8,843 nucleotides of DNA from Methylotenera sp. (GCA_027310735.1 DAIDAH010000116.1:1-8843); one strand, 5' to 3'. Positions 1 through 6,788 are shown, counted from the first letter of the stretch. The notes: generated by a model from the letters alone, not told the origin. Made by a program: numbers and translations.

Positions 1-1
1 A

Positions 2-640
2 GCCATTATTGACCGCACAGGCGCACAAAATGGCGACATCGTATTCTTCGGCGCAGACAAAACCAAAGTGGTGAATGAAGCACTAGGTGCATTGCGCCTT
101 AAAGTGGGTCACGATAAAGGCCATGTGGATGGTCGCGCTTGGGCGCCATTGTGGGTGGTTGACTTTCCAATGTTTGAACATGATGAAGAAGTGGATCGTT
201 GGGTTGCTTTACACCATCCGTTCACAGCACCAAAAGACGGTCACGAAGACTTGCTCGTTTCTAACCCAGGTGCATGCTTATCAAAAGCCTACGACATGGT
301 GTTGAATGGCTGGGAAGTGGGCGGCGGTTCAGTGCGTATCCACAAACAAGACGTGCAATCTAAAGTGTTCGATGCACTTAAAATCAGCAAAGAAGAAGCG
401 CAAGAGAAATTCGGCTTCTTGCTCGATGCTTTGCAATACGGCGCACCTCCACACGGCGGTCTGGCATTCGGTTTAGATCGCTTGGTTACCTTGATGGCTG
501 GCGCAGAATCTATCCGTGATGTGATTGCCTTCCCGAAAACACAACGTGCACAGTGCTTGATGACAAATGCGCCGAATGAGGTGGATGAGAAGCAACTACG
601 TGAGTTACACATTCGCGTTCGTACACAAAACTTAGCTTAG
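2..640 (+). CDS. aspS: Aspartyl-tRNA synthetase, C-terminal part (5' end outside window)
   Basis: This is the last 212 residues of a class II aminoacyl-tRNA synthetase that charges tRNA-Asp with aspartate in the cytoplasm. Bacterial AspRS is about 590-600 residues, so roughly the C-terminal third is present. The first 40 or so residues match the end of the bacterial GAD insertion domain. The rest is the second half of the catalytic domain, with the HHPFTAPKD segment and class II motif 3 read as HGGLAFGLDR at nucleotides 452-481, whose Arg contacts ATP. The typical tail RDVIAFPKTQ follows. The frame is open from base 2, so the gene runs off the left edge and an internal ATG or GTG should not be taken as its start. 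The tRNA specificity class (discriminating or not) cannot be judged because the anticodon-binding domain is missing. Confidence 0.97.
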   Translation, partial: AIIDRTGAQNGDIVFFGADKTKVVNEALGALRLKVGHDKGHVDGRAWAPLWVVDFPMFEHDEEVDRWVALHHPFTAPKDGHEDLLVSNPGACLSKAYDMVLNGWEVGGGSVRIHKQDVQSKVFDALKISKEEAQEKFGFLLDALQYGAPPHGGLAFGLDRLVTLMAGAESIRDVIAFPKTQRAQCLMTNAPNEVDEKQLRELHIRVRTQNLA

Positions 641-655
641 CCGTTTAGATAAGTT

Positions 656-1147
656 GTGGAAAAGTGGCGCATCTACATTCAAGAAGCTCTGTGCCAGATA
701 GATTTTGCAAAAAGAGCCTATAAGGAATTTGAGCAGGCATTGCTGTTAGGCGATGCTGTTACAGTTTTTTATAGCCTTCATCATTTTATTGTTCATGCAA
801 CAAATGTTGATAAGTTGTTAGATTTAAAAAATAACCCTCGACGAGCTAAGCTGTTAGAGGGGCATGTGAATTTAAAAGATGTTGATCTAAAATTGATTCG
901 TAAACTAAGAAATCATCTGGAGCACTTTGATGAGCGGCTTGACGTATGGGTCGGAAATCATGATGGGCATGCTTTTTTTGACATGAATATAATTACAGGT
1001 ACAAAAGGTTTTCCAAACAAAATATTTCTTCGTGCTTTAGATGGGTATACGTTCAAATTTTATGGTGAAGATTTTCCACTTATACCTATTTTTGAGTCTA
1101 TAGAGAAACTTAATTCTCAGCTTCTTATTACGCTTGAGTCTGGATAG
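656..1147 (+). CDS. Small hypothetical protein with HEPN-like RX4H motif
   Basis: This 163-residue protein is not a family I can name. It has no signal peptide or membrane segment, so it is probably cytoplasmic. The N-terminal half looks helical. At residues 82-94 there is a charged stretch containing R85-N-H-L-E-H90, which fits the R(N/D/H)X3-5H signature of HEPN ribonuclease domains. The C-terminal part (about 105-163) is mixed and aromatic-rich. GTG is the first start available, since an in-frame TAA lies at 650-652 and the next in-frame ATG is at codon 110. The Shine-Dalgarno is poor. It starts 15 bases after aspS and ends 14 bases before apt, so it could be read through from aspS. Its base composition differs from its neighbours: 781-840 has 16 G/C in 60, against 32 in 60 at 1381-1440 in apt. 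This suggests acquisition by transfer. No antitoxin-like partner gene adjoins it. Function is inferred from one motif only. Confidence 0.7.
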   Translation: MEKWRIYIQEALCQIDFAKRAYKEFEQALLLGDAVTVFYSLHHFIVHATNVDKLLDLKNNPRRAKLLEGHVNLKDVDLKLIRKLRNHLEHFDERLDVWVGNHDGHAFFDMNIITGTKGFPNKIFLRALDGYTFKFYGEDFPLIPIFESIEKLNSQLLITLESG

Positions 1148-1161
1148 ATATAGTTTATTTT

Positions 1162-1689
1162 ATGCCAATCAAATCCCTAATCCGCACCATCCCACACTAC
1201 CCCAAGCAAGGGATTCAATTCCGCGACATCACTACTTTGCTGTTAGATCCTGTCGGCTTTCATCTGGTGATTGACGCGCTAGCCTTACATTACAAACATC
1301 ATCATATAGACAAAATCGCAGGTATTGAAGCGCGTGGTTTTATTGTTGGCGCGGCGCTGGCGTACAAGCTGGGCTTGGGTTTTGTGCCTGTGCGTAAAGC
1401 GGGCAAGTTGCCTGCTGAAACCATTGGTCACGACTATGCGTTGGAATATGGCGCTGACCGTGTGGAGTTGCATCTTGATGCTGTGACTGAAGGTGAGCAG
1501 GTATTGCTAGTGGATGATTTGATCGCGACGGGCGGTACGGCACAGGCGGCTGCGGCTTTGATTCAGAAGTTGGGTGGTGTAGTGGTGGGCTGTGCTTTTG
1601 TGATTGATTTACCTGATTTGGGTGGTTCACAGCGGTTGGCTGATAGTGGACTCAAACCTTTTTCTTTGTGTGAGTTTGAGGGTAATTAA
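1162..1689 (+). CDS. apt: Adenine phosphoribosyltransferase
   Basis: Apt converts adenine and PRPP to AMP and pyrophosphate in cytoplasmic purine salvage. The 175-residue length is normal for the family. The N-terminus reads IRTIPHYPKQGIQFRDIT (residues 7-24), the family signature for adenine-specific enzymes. GIEARGFIVGAALA (about 54-67) and the VRKAGKLP flexible-loop region (77-84) follow, and the PRPP-binding motif VLLVDDLIATGGT is at 114-126 with acidic D118/D119. The ATG at 1162 gives the expected N-terminus. There is no good Shine-Dalgarno, and the gene begins 14 bases after the preceding stop, so it may depend on transcription or coupling from upstream. All key residues appear intact, and there is little doubt about function. 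Confidence 0.96.
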   Translation: MPIKSLIRTIPHYPKQGIQFRDITTLLLDPVGFHLVIDALALHYKHHHIDKIAGIEARGFIVGAALAYKLGLGFVPVRKAGKLPAETIGHDYALEYGADRVELHLDAVTEGEQVLLVDDLIATGGTAQAAAALIQKLGGVVVGCAFVIDLPDLGGSQRLADSGLKPFSLCEFEGN

Positions 1690-1714
1690 TTTTTCTTAAT
1701 CTGATTTTTTTAGT

Positions 1715-1720
1715 GAGGGG
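1715..1720 (+). promoter_or_regulatory. Strong ribosome binding site for secreted protein gene
   Basis: GAGGGG lies 5 bases before the ATG at 1726 and fixes that start. It is preceded by a T-rich stretch (1690-1710) with no convincing hairpin. Confidence 0.7.
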
Positions 1721-1725
1721 TCGTT

Positions 1726-2853
1726 ATGTTGCAAAGAATAAATACATTTCTGATTACTTTGGCGTCATTAATTTTGCTTTTTCAGGTGCCACTCGCAAAT
1801 GCTGATTTGTTTGATATGGTTAAAGGGCCACCAAAGCCGGTGGAAGTAACTGAGAACTCGGATAAAAAAGCTAATTTTAAGGAGGCTTTTAAGCCTGAGG
1901 GAATGTTTGCCAAAGACCCAGCGCCAGTTGAGACAGCTAGTAAAAAGGTAGTCATTGCAGGTTTTCAGATGGAGTTTTCAACTGAACAAAAGGCGATTAC
2001 CAAGAATGCTGGTTCTGATGCTGGTTTGGCATCTTCTACCGAAAAGATTTATTACTTAAAAGGCGTAAAAGATGAACAGTTTCAGGCGATCACTGATAAA
2101 TCTTATGCTGCTTTTGTTGAGTATCTAAAGAAACAAGGTTATGAAGTATTGTCTCCATCCGTGTTATTGGAGACAGGTTATAAAGAGAAGCTGGCTAAAG
2201 TGAATCAGCCGCCAGTGCATCGTGAAAGAGGTGTGGCAGGGGAGATTTTATTTGGGGATCTTTCTAAAATTGGTGAAGATAAAGATGAAAAAGGTCAGGA
2301 AGATAATGCCAGTGTAATCGCCACAGCTAAAGATACTTCACCTGACGTGTATTCAAAATTCATGGCAGGGTTTGGCTCAGGCTTTAAGACTGCAGATGCT
2401 TTGCAGGCCAATGTTATTCAGTTGCGTTTAAAAGTCAATTTTGCAAGATTTGATGGCGTGCGCTTTTATTGGAACTCTGGTTATGAGGATAAGCCCCAAA
2501 ACGGAATAAGCATCAGAGGTACTGGGATGCAAGTGTTCGCGCCAGGAAATAAAATGGCTATGTATTCTTTGGCAAAAACGGTGATATTGCCAAATCGTGT
2601 GGCTGAAAAAGGAGTGCCTATTGCAGCCTCTACGGGGCAAACAACCAAGCGCGCATCGGGCGGGTTATTTAAGGCGCTGGCTGGTTTGGCAACAGGAGAT
2701 GTCGTCGCTGCGACCTCTGGGGCAGTGGGTGCTGCACACTCTACAATGGCGTCTGATGATATTGAAATGACCGCTGGTTCAGACTATGAAGCGGTGGTAG
2801 GAAAAGATGTGAGTTTATTTTTGAGTATGATGACGGAGGCTTTTCCTAAGTAA
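1726..2853 (+). CDS. Secreted or periplasmic protein of unknown function
   Basis: I do not recognise a family for this 375-residue protein. Residues 1-26 form a Sec signal peptide: a short basic start (QR), a hydrophobic core of about residues 8-22, and an ANA cleavage site before D27. The mature protein has no cysteine. Residues 30-72 are charged and low in order, then KKVVIAGFQMEFSTE (73-87) begins what looks like a folded domain running to about 290. Segments such as VIQLRLKVNFARFDGVRFYW (230-249) look like beta strands. Residues about 309-340 are Gly/Ala/Ser-rich and weakly hydrophobic, possibly a flexible linker or membrane-associated segment. The C-terminus is again ordered. The start is supported by GAGGGG at 1715-1720. 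The VOC gene follows after 5 bases, so the two are probably co-transcribed. The role is unknown; an envelope location is the only firm inference. Confidence 0.88.
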   Translation: MLQRINTFLITLASLILLFQVPLANADLFDMVKGPPKPVEVTENSDKKANFKEAFKPEGMFAKDPAPVETASKKVVIAGFQMEFSTEQKAITKNAGSDAGLASSTEKIYYLKGVKDEQFQAITDKSYAAFVEYLKKQGYEVLSPSVLLETGYKEKLAKVNQPPVHRERGVAGEILFGDLSKIGEDKDEKGQEDNASVIATAKDTSPDVYSKFMAGFGSGFKTADALQANVIQLRLKVNFARFDGVRFYWNSGYEDKPQNGISIRGTGMQVFAPGNKMAMYSLAKTVILPNRVAEKGVPIAASTGQTTKRASGGLFKALAGLATGDVVAATSGAVGAAHSTMASDDIEMTAGSDYEAVVGKDVSLFLSMMTEAFPK

Positions 2854-2858
2854 AGAAT

Positions 2859-3239
2859 ATGCCAGTCACTGAAATCAACCATTACAACCTCCGCGCCCCG
2901 CGTGAAATCATGCACGTGCTGAAGGACTTTTACTGCAACATTGTTGGCCTGCAAGAAGGTCCGCGCGTAGGCTTTACCAGCTACGGGTTCTGGTTGTACA
3001 TCGGTAATAATGATGTGCTGCATATCGCCGAGTATCGCGGTGAAGGCACGCCACTCACCAATGTGCTGACAACGTTTGATCATGTGTCATTTACTTGCAC
3101 AGACTTCGATGCGATGGAGGCACATCTCAAAGCGAATAATGTGCCTTATACAATCCGTGAGATTCCTGCGATTAGTGTGAGACAAATCAATTTCAAAGAC
3201 CCGGTCGGGAACGGTGTAGAGCTTAATTTTGCCGTGTAA
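2859..3239 (+). CDS. VOC-superfamily (glyoxalase/dioxygenase-like) metalloprotein
   Basis: This 126-residue cytoplasmic protein has the paired beta-alpha-beta-beta-beta modules of the vicinal oxygen chelate superfamily. The first module begins at EINHYNLRAP (residues 5-14) and the second at FDHVSFTCTD (73-82). The expected divalent-metal ligands are visible as H8, H55, H75 and E121, the last in the closing strand of the second module, GNGVELNF. This places it among metal-dependent VOC enzymes (lactoylglutathione lyase, fosfomycin-resistance and dioxygenase types). The substrate cannot be assigned from sequence alone. It lacks the longer insertions of typical glyoxalase I, so GloA is unlikely. 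The ATG at 2859 lies 5 bases after the preceding stop and has only a weak purine-rich ribosome site (AAAGAA), which suggests translation coupled to the upstream gene. Confidence 0.88.
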   Translation: MPVTEINHYNLRAPREIMHVLKDFYCNIVGLQEGPRVGFTSYGFWLYIGNNDVLHIAEYRGEGTPLTNVLTTFDHVSFTCTDFDAMEAHLKANNVPYTIREIPAISVRQINFKDPVGNGVELNFAV

Positions 3240-3364
3240 ATAGGCTATGTGACTTGAGTTACAGACGTTGACCAATATCCCCCTATAATGCGAACTGTGT
3301 AATGGATTTTTTGTCGTAGATTTGCTTTAACCTCAAACTCAATTGCAATATTTTGGAGTGTGTC
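3240..3364 (+). promoter_or_regulatory. Intergenic region with candidate promoter for the SoxYZ carrier gene
   Basis: A perfect -10 hexamer TATAAT is at 3284-3289, 75 bases before the carrier gene ATG. The best-placed -35 candidate is TTACAG at 3259-3264 with a long 19-bp spacer. The closer match TTGACC at 3268-3273 leaves only 10 bp. The -35 assignment is therefore uncertain and an activator may be involved. GGAG at 3355-3358 is the ribosome site for the ATG at 3365. Confidence 0.4.
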
Positions 3365-4174
3365 ATGCATAAACAATATCAACACTTAGTCGCTAACTTC
3401 ATGTTGGCTGTCAGCTTGCCATTGGTATTCATGACCAGTGCATTTGCCGAGCCTAACCCTAAATTGTGGCCTACAGTGCAAGAGGCTTTTTTTGCCAAGC
3501 GTGATATTCAAGCAGTCGATTTCATGAAAATTGAAGCGCCGCGTCGTGCAGAAAGTGGTGCGCAAGTGCCGGTGACTTACACGATTGATAACGCGGCAGC
3601 CAATGGTGTGGTGATTAAAAAGCTGTATGCATTTGTGGATGCAAATCCAATTCCACTTACTGCGACTTATCATTTGACCGATATGCTAGGTAACTTCCAA
3701 TTATCGACACGTATTCGTTTTGAAACGGATGCGTTTGTACGTTTAGTCGGTGAAACTGCTGATGGCAAGCTTTACATGGCATCCCGTGAAATCCGTGCCG
3801 CTGGCGGCTGTGGCGGTACTGTGGATGGTGACGATGCTGCGATTCGTGCTGCGGCAGGTAAAATTAAATTGAAGGTTGAAGAGCCAGTGAAGTTTGGCAG
3901 TGCGGTTTCTACCATTTTCAATATCAAGCACCCGATGCGTACCGGTTTGCAACGTGATTTGGTATCCCAAGGTTATGTGCCTGCATTTTATATAAACAAG
4001 GCAACGTTCACTTATAACGCCAAGCCAGTGTTAACAGTTGATGTGGGTGTGGGTACGAGCGAAGACCCATATTTTAAATTCCTCTTTACGCCAGATGCGC
4101 CAGGTAGTTTGGAAGTGCAGGCAACAGATAATGAAGGCAAAACGTTTACGCAACAACTTGACTTAAAAGGTTAA
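3365..4174 (+). CDS. Quinoprotein dehydrogenase-associated SoxYZ-like carrier (SoxY-SoxZ fusion)
   Basis: This is a secreted 269-residue fusion of a SoxY-like and a SoxZ-like domain. Residues 1-28 are a signal peptide ending AFA before E29. The SoxY-like domain (about 35-155) ends with GGCGG at 147-151. In SoxY the Cys of this motif carries the sulfur substrate on a swinging arm, and here it is C149. In free SoxY the motif is C-terminal, but here it is followed by a linker and a SoxZ-like immunoglobulin-type domain (about 165-269). Fusions of this kind are known as carriers encoded near PQQ-dependent alcohol dehydrogenases in methylotrophs; their exact cargo is not established. I place the start at ATG 3365 because GGAG lies 6 bases upstream. 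An in-frame TTG at 3353 overlaps that site and is rejected. The gene has its own promoter region and a strong terminator, so it appears monocistronic. No quinoprotein gene is in this window. Confidence 0.9.
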   Translation: MHKQYQHLVANFMLAVSLPLVFMTSAFAEPNPKLWPTVQEAFFAKRDIQAVDFMKIEAPRRAESGAQVPVTYTIDNAAANGVVIKKLYAFVDANPIPLTATYHLTDMLGNFQLSTRIRFETDAFVRLVGETADGKLYMASREIRAAGGCGGTVDGDDAAIRAAAGKIKLKVEEPVKFGSAVSTIFNIKHPMRTGLQRDLVSQGYVPAFYINKATFTYNAKPVLTVDVGVGTSEDPYFKFLFTPDAPGSLEVQATDNEGKTFTQQLDLKG

Positions 4175-4190
4175 TCATCGCGTAGCGTGT

Positions 4191-4220
4191 AAAAAGCCTC
4201 CAGTTGTTTGGAGGCTTTTT
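4191..4220. terminator. Rho-independent terminator after the SoxYZ carrier gene
   Basis: A perfect 12-bp stem pairs AAAAAGCCTCCA (4191-4202) with TGGAGGCTTTTT (4209-4220) around a 6-base loop GTTGTT. The right arm ends in TTTTT and is followed by GTTTT. The A-run of the left arm would also make it work on the minus strand. Confidence 0.92.
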
Positions 4221-4257
4221 GTTTTGGTATGACACGATATGGCATAGCTGATAGTAG

Positions 4258-4268
4258 GTGTTAAAATG
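4258..4268 (+). promoter_or_regulatory. Candidate extended -10 promoter for yjbQ
   Basis: GTGTTAAAATG contains TG-N-TAAAAT, an extended -10 element with the hexamer at 4262-4267, 26 bases before the yjbQ ATG. No good -35 is present, as extended -10 promoters allow. The same 11-mer recurs upstream of yebC at 8760-8770. Confidence 0.5.
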
Positions 4269-4293
4269 GCAATAATTCGTTTAGGGGCATGTC

Positions 4294-4713
4294 ATGAAAA
4301 GTTATCGTAAAGAATTATGGTTCAACCCACCAACCCGCGTTGCGTTTATCCGTATTACCGAACAGGTAAACGAATGTCTGCGTGAAAGTGGCGTTAAAGA
4401 AGGCTTGGTGCTGATTAACGCCATGCATATTACTGCCAGCGTATTTATCAACGATGATGAGCGCGGTTTGCATAACGACTATACGCAGTGGCTGGAAAAG
4501 CTTGCTCCGCATGAGCCGGTAAGCAGCTACCGCCACAATGATACAGGTGAAGATAACGCCGATGCTCACATGAAGCGCCAGTTGATGGGGCGTGAAGTGG
4601 TGGTGGCGATTACTGAGGGGCGGCTGGATTTTGGTCCTTGGGAACAAATTTTTTACGGTGAGTTTGACGGACGCCGTAAGAAACGTGTCCTCGTAAAAAT
4701 TATTGGCGAATAA
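4294..4713 (+). CDS. yjbQ: YjbQ family protein (UPF0047)
   Basis: This 139-residue cytoplasmic protein has the usual length of the YjbQ/UPF0047 family. Its conserved elements are all visible: NAMHITASVFINDDE (residues 42-56), SYRHNDTGEDNADAHMK (78-94), the LMGREVVV strand (97-104), and GRLDFGPWEQIFYGEFDGRR (109-128). The conserved His, Asp and Glu residues are thought to form the active or metal site. E. coli YjbQ has been reported to have weak thiamine-phosphate synthase activity that can replace ThiE when overproduced; its true role is not settled. The start is supported by AGGGG at 4283-4287. It follows the SoxYZ terminator and carries its own candidate extended -10, so it is likely a new transcription unit, possibly shared with trhP 67 bases downstream. 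Confidence 0.92.
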   Translation: MKSYRKELWFNPPTRVAFIRITEQVNECLRESGVKEGLVLINAMHITASVFINDDERGLHNDYTQWLEKLAPHEPVSSYRHNDTGEDNADAHMKRQLMGREVVVAITEGRLDFGPWEQIFYGEFDGRRKKRVLVKIIGE

Positions 4714-4780
4714 CACTCAAAATTACATGTCCTTTACGGGCTGAAGTATTTATTTTAGTAGATTAAATTAAGTAGAAATT

Positions 4781-6127
4781 ATGAAACTCCCTGAACTTTT
4801 AGCCCCAGCGGGCGACCTTGACCGTATGCGTACTGCGTTTGATTATGGCGCAGATGCAATCTATGCCGGTCAGCCACGTTACAGCCTGCGTGCGCGTAAC
4901 AACGACTTTACGATGGCAAATTTGGATATCGGTATTAAAGAAGCGCATGCGCGTGGGAAAAAGTTTTTTGTGGCGAGTAATATTTCTCCGCATAACGCCA
5001 AGGTTAAAACTTACATGGCTGATATGGAGCCTGTGATTGCCATGCAACCGGATGCGCTGATTATGTCTGACCCCGGTTTGATTATGATGGTGCGTGAAAA
5101 GTGGCCTGAAGTGCCTGTGCATCTTTCAGTGCAGGCGAATACAGTGAACTTTGCAACCGTAAAGTTCTGGCAGGCTTTAGGGCTGACACGTGTGATTCTG
5201 TCGCGCGAGTTGTCTTTGGATGAAATTGAAGAAATTCGCCAGCTTTGCCCAGACATGGAGCTGGAAGTTTTTGTGCACGGTGCGTTATGTATTGCCTATT
5301 CTGGCCGCTGCCTGCTTTCTGGTTATTTTAATCATCGTGACCCTAACCAAGGTACGTGCACCAACTCTTGCCGTTGGGATTACAAAGTGCATGATGCGTC
5401 TGAGGATGCTGCCGGTGTGATTCGTCTTAACGAGTTTGATTTTAAAGCCGAGATGGAAAAATCCAGTTTATCTGGCTGTGGTAGCCTGCCACGGCATCCA
5501 TTGGCGGACAACGTATATTTGATCGAAGAAAAAGGTCGTCCGGGTGAGTTGTTGCCGATTCTGGAAGACGAGCACGGCACTTATATTATGAACAGTAAGG
5601 ACTTGCGTGCAATTGAGCATATCGAGCGGCTGGTTAAAATGGGGGTGGATTCCTTGAAAATTGAAGGTCGTACCAAGTCACGTTATTACGTGGCGCGTAC
5701 TTGCCAGAACTATCGTAAAGCCATTGATGATGCCGTAGCGGGTCGTCCATTTGACTGGAACTTGGTGACGGATTTGGAAAGCCTTGCCAACCGTGGTTAT
5801 ACCGATGGTTTTTATCAACGCCATCACACGGCAGAGCATCAAAACTATAAGCAAGGATATTCAGTTTCGAATCGCAGCCTGTATGTGGGTGACGTGGTTG
5901 CTTATAACGCAGAAACTGGTTTGGCGGATATTGAAGCACGCAACAAATTCGGTGTGGGTGATCGCTTGCAGATTATTCACCCGACAGGCAATCAGGATGT
6001 TGTTGTTGAGCAGATGTTCAATAAAAAAGGCGAGAACATTCAAGTGGCCTCTGGCAGCGGCTATTTCGTGCGCTTGCCAGTGACAGCAACAGATTTAAGT
6101 AATGCCATGGTGACCAAATATTTGTAA
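4781..6127 (+). CDS. trhP: tRNA uridine-34 5-hydroxylation protein TrhP (YegQ, peptidase U32 family)
   Basis: TrhP makes 5-hydroxyuridine at wobble position 34 of tRNAs that go on to mo5U or cmo5U. E. coli work links it to prephenate supply and an iron-sulfur cluster. The 448 residues align well from memory with E. coli YegQ (about 450 residues) along most of their length. The N-terminus PELLAPAGDLDRMRTAFDYG (4-23) is typical of U32 proteins. AGQPRYSLRARNNDF (29-43) marks the YegQ branch rather than the RlhA or UbiU/UbiV branches. The U32 signature runs from E162 to S180 (E-V-F-V-H-G-A-L-C ... G-R-C-L-L-S). C170, C177, C193 and C197 are candidate cluster ligands. DEHGTYIMNSKDL (263-275) and SLKIEGRTKS (291-300) are conserved core motifs. 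The C-terminal 80 residues form a small beta domain. Despite the family name it is not expected to be a protease. The ribosome site is weak (AAGTAG). Confidence 0.95.
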   Translation: MKLPELLAPAGDLDRMRTAFDYGADAIYAGQPRYSLRARNNDFTMANLDIGIKEAHARGKKFFVASNISPHNAKVKTYMADMEPVIAMQPDALIMSDPGLIMMVREKWPEVPVHLSVQANTVNFATVKFWQALGLTRVILSRELSLDEIEEIRQLCPDMELEVFVHGALCIAYSGRCLLSGYFNHRDPNQGTCTNSCRWDYKVHDASEDAAGVIRLNEFDFKAEMEKSSLSGCGSLPRHPLADNVYLIEEKGRPGELLPILEDEHGTYIMNSKDLRAIEHIERLVKMGVDSLKIEGRTKSRYYVARTCQNYRKAIDDAVAGRPFDWNLVTDLESLANRGYTDGFYQRHHTAEHQNYKQGYSVSNRSLYVGDVVAYNAETGLADIEARNKFGVGDRLQIIHPTGNQDVVVEQMFNKKGENIQVASGSGYFVRLPVTATDLSNAMVTKYL

Positions 6128-6160
6128 CACTAAGTATTTGTAAAAGAGTCTTATAAAGCA

Positions 6161-6197
6161 TTAGCGGGCATTGCTGGTTTAAGGCAGTGCCCGCTAA
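6161..6197. terminator. Hairpin between convergent trhP and CBS gene, probable bidirectional terminator
   Basis: TTAGCGGGCATTG (6161-6173) pairs with CAGTGCCCGCTAA (6185-6197), a 13-bp stem with one G-U pair and an 11-base loop. It sits between two convergent stop codons. The flanking T tracts are poor on both strands (TTGTTG to the right), so termination efficiency is uncertain. Confidence 0.6.
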
Positions 6198-6234
6198 TTG
6201 TTGATACTAATCGCTAAATATGAGTGTTTTGCGA

Positions 6235-6666
6235 TTAACTTTGAATGTAATGTTCTAATTGCTTAATCAGATATTGTTGATATTCAATGGTTTCTTTTAC
6301 CAAGTCGCCAATCGACAATATGCCAACCACTTTGCCGTTATCAATCACAGGTAAATGACGGATGCGTTTTTCGGATAATAGTGACATTGCATAATCTACT
6401 GTGTCGCGCGGTGTTGCAGTCAATACCACTGAAGTCATGACTTCGCTAATCTTTGTGGTTTGAGATGATCTACCCTTAAGTATCACTTCGCGAGCATAGT
6501 CGCGTTCAGAAAATATACCAGCCAGCTTTTCGCCGTCAAGCACCAATATTGCCCCGATTTTATGCTCTGCAAGTGCGACTAAAGCATCAAATACAAGGCG
6601 ATTTGGGTCAATTGAAATGACATCATGAATTTTTTTATTGTCTAAAACTTGTTGTAATGTTTTCAT
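6235..6666 (-). CDS. Two-CBS-domain protein
   Basis: This 143-residue cytoplasmic protein is little more than a tandem CBS pair (Bateman module): CBS1 about residues 8-63 and CBS2 about 73-127, with a short helical tail (128-143). Hallmarks are GAILVLDGEKLAGIFSERDYAREV (38-61, broken here at its ERD motif 54-56) and RHLPVIDNGKVVGILSIGDLVK (103-124, with GD at 120-121). Such modules bind adenosine nucleotides and usually sense energy status, but a stand-alone protein of this size has no enzyme domain, so its partner is unknown. The start is well supported: read on the minus strand, AGGAGAGG (6670-6677) lies just before the ATG at 6664-6666. The gene is convergent with trhP and divergent from marR; the shared upstream region may couple its expression to the MarR regulator, though the MarR operator is about 90 bases away. 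Confidence 0.93.
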   Translation of the reverse strand: MKTLQQVLDNKKIHDVISIDPNRLVFDALVALAEHKIGAILVLDGEKLAGIFSERDYAREVILKGRSSQTTKISEVMTSVVLTATPRDTVDYAMSLLSEKRIRHLPVIDNGKVVGILSIGDLVKETIEYQQYLIKQLEHYIQS

Positions 6667-6694
6667 AAACCTCTCCTCGTAGCCTGCAATTTTT

Positions 6695-6722
6695 AATATA
6701 CACCAATAAATTATTTAGCCAA
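6695..6722 (-). promoter_or_regulatory. Candidate promoter for the CBS gene
   Basis: Read on the minus strand, TTGGCT (6717-6722) and TATATT (6695-6700) form a -35/-10 pair with a 16-bp spacer, matching consensus at 4 and 5 of 6 bases. The -10 is 28 bases before the ATG. Confidence 0.45.
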
Positions 6723-6750
6723 AACATTGCCGTTAATTTAATCAAAAGCC

Positions 6751-6778
6751 TTGACATAGTTAGTTGACTAACTATAAT
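6751..6778 (+). promoter_or_regulatory. Consensus sigma-70 promoter of marR
   Basis: TTGACA (6751-6756) and TATAAT (6773-6778) are both perfect hexamers, separated by 16 bp. Transcription would be expected to start at about 6784-6787, only a few bases before the marR ATG at 6789. Confidence 0.85.
6756..6775. promoter_or_regulatory. Probable MarR operator, perfect inverted repeat in promoter spacer
   Basis: ATAGTTAG-TTGA-CTAACTAT is a perfect 8-4-8 inverted repeat. It runs from the last base of the -35 hexamer to the third base of the -10 hexamer, so a bound dimer would block RNA polymerase. Size and symmetry suit a MarR-family dimer, and the adjoining gene encodes one; autorepression is inferred. 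A third copy of the half-site, CTAACTAT, lies at 6783-6790. Confidence 0.8.
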
Positions 6779-6788
6779 CCTCCTAACT

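Noticed and set aside
3268..3289. TTGACC plus TATAAT as a complete sigma-70 promoter
   Set aside because: The spacer would be 10 bp, far below the usable range; a sigma-32 reading (CTTGAG with CCCC-rich -10) also has the wrong spacing.
3353..3364. TTG start adding four residues to the SoxYZ carrier
   Set aside because: The TTG overlaps the GGAG ribosome site that serves the ATG at 3365, and the signal peptide is better from that ATG.
4315..4716. 133-codon minus-strand open frame opposite yjbQ
   Set aside because: It is the antisense shadow of a well-conserved gene; its translation shows no family features and no convincing start region.
5634..5939. 101-codon minus-strand open frame opposite trhP
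   Set aside because: It lies wholly within trhP, has low-complexity translation and no independent support.
4781..6127. U32 'peptidase' label as a collagenase-like virulence protease
   Set aside because: The sequence follows the YegQ/TrhP branch closely along most of its length, whose members act in tRNA modification.
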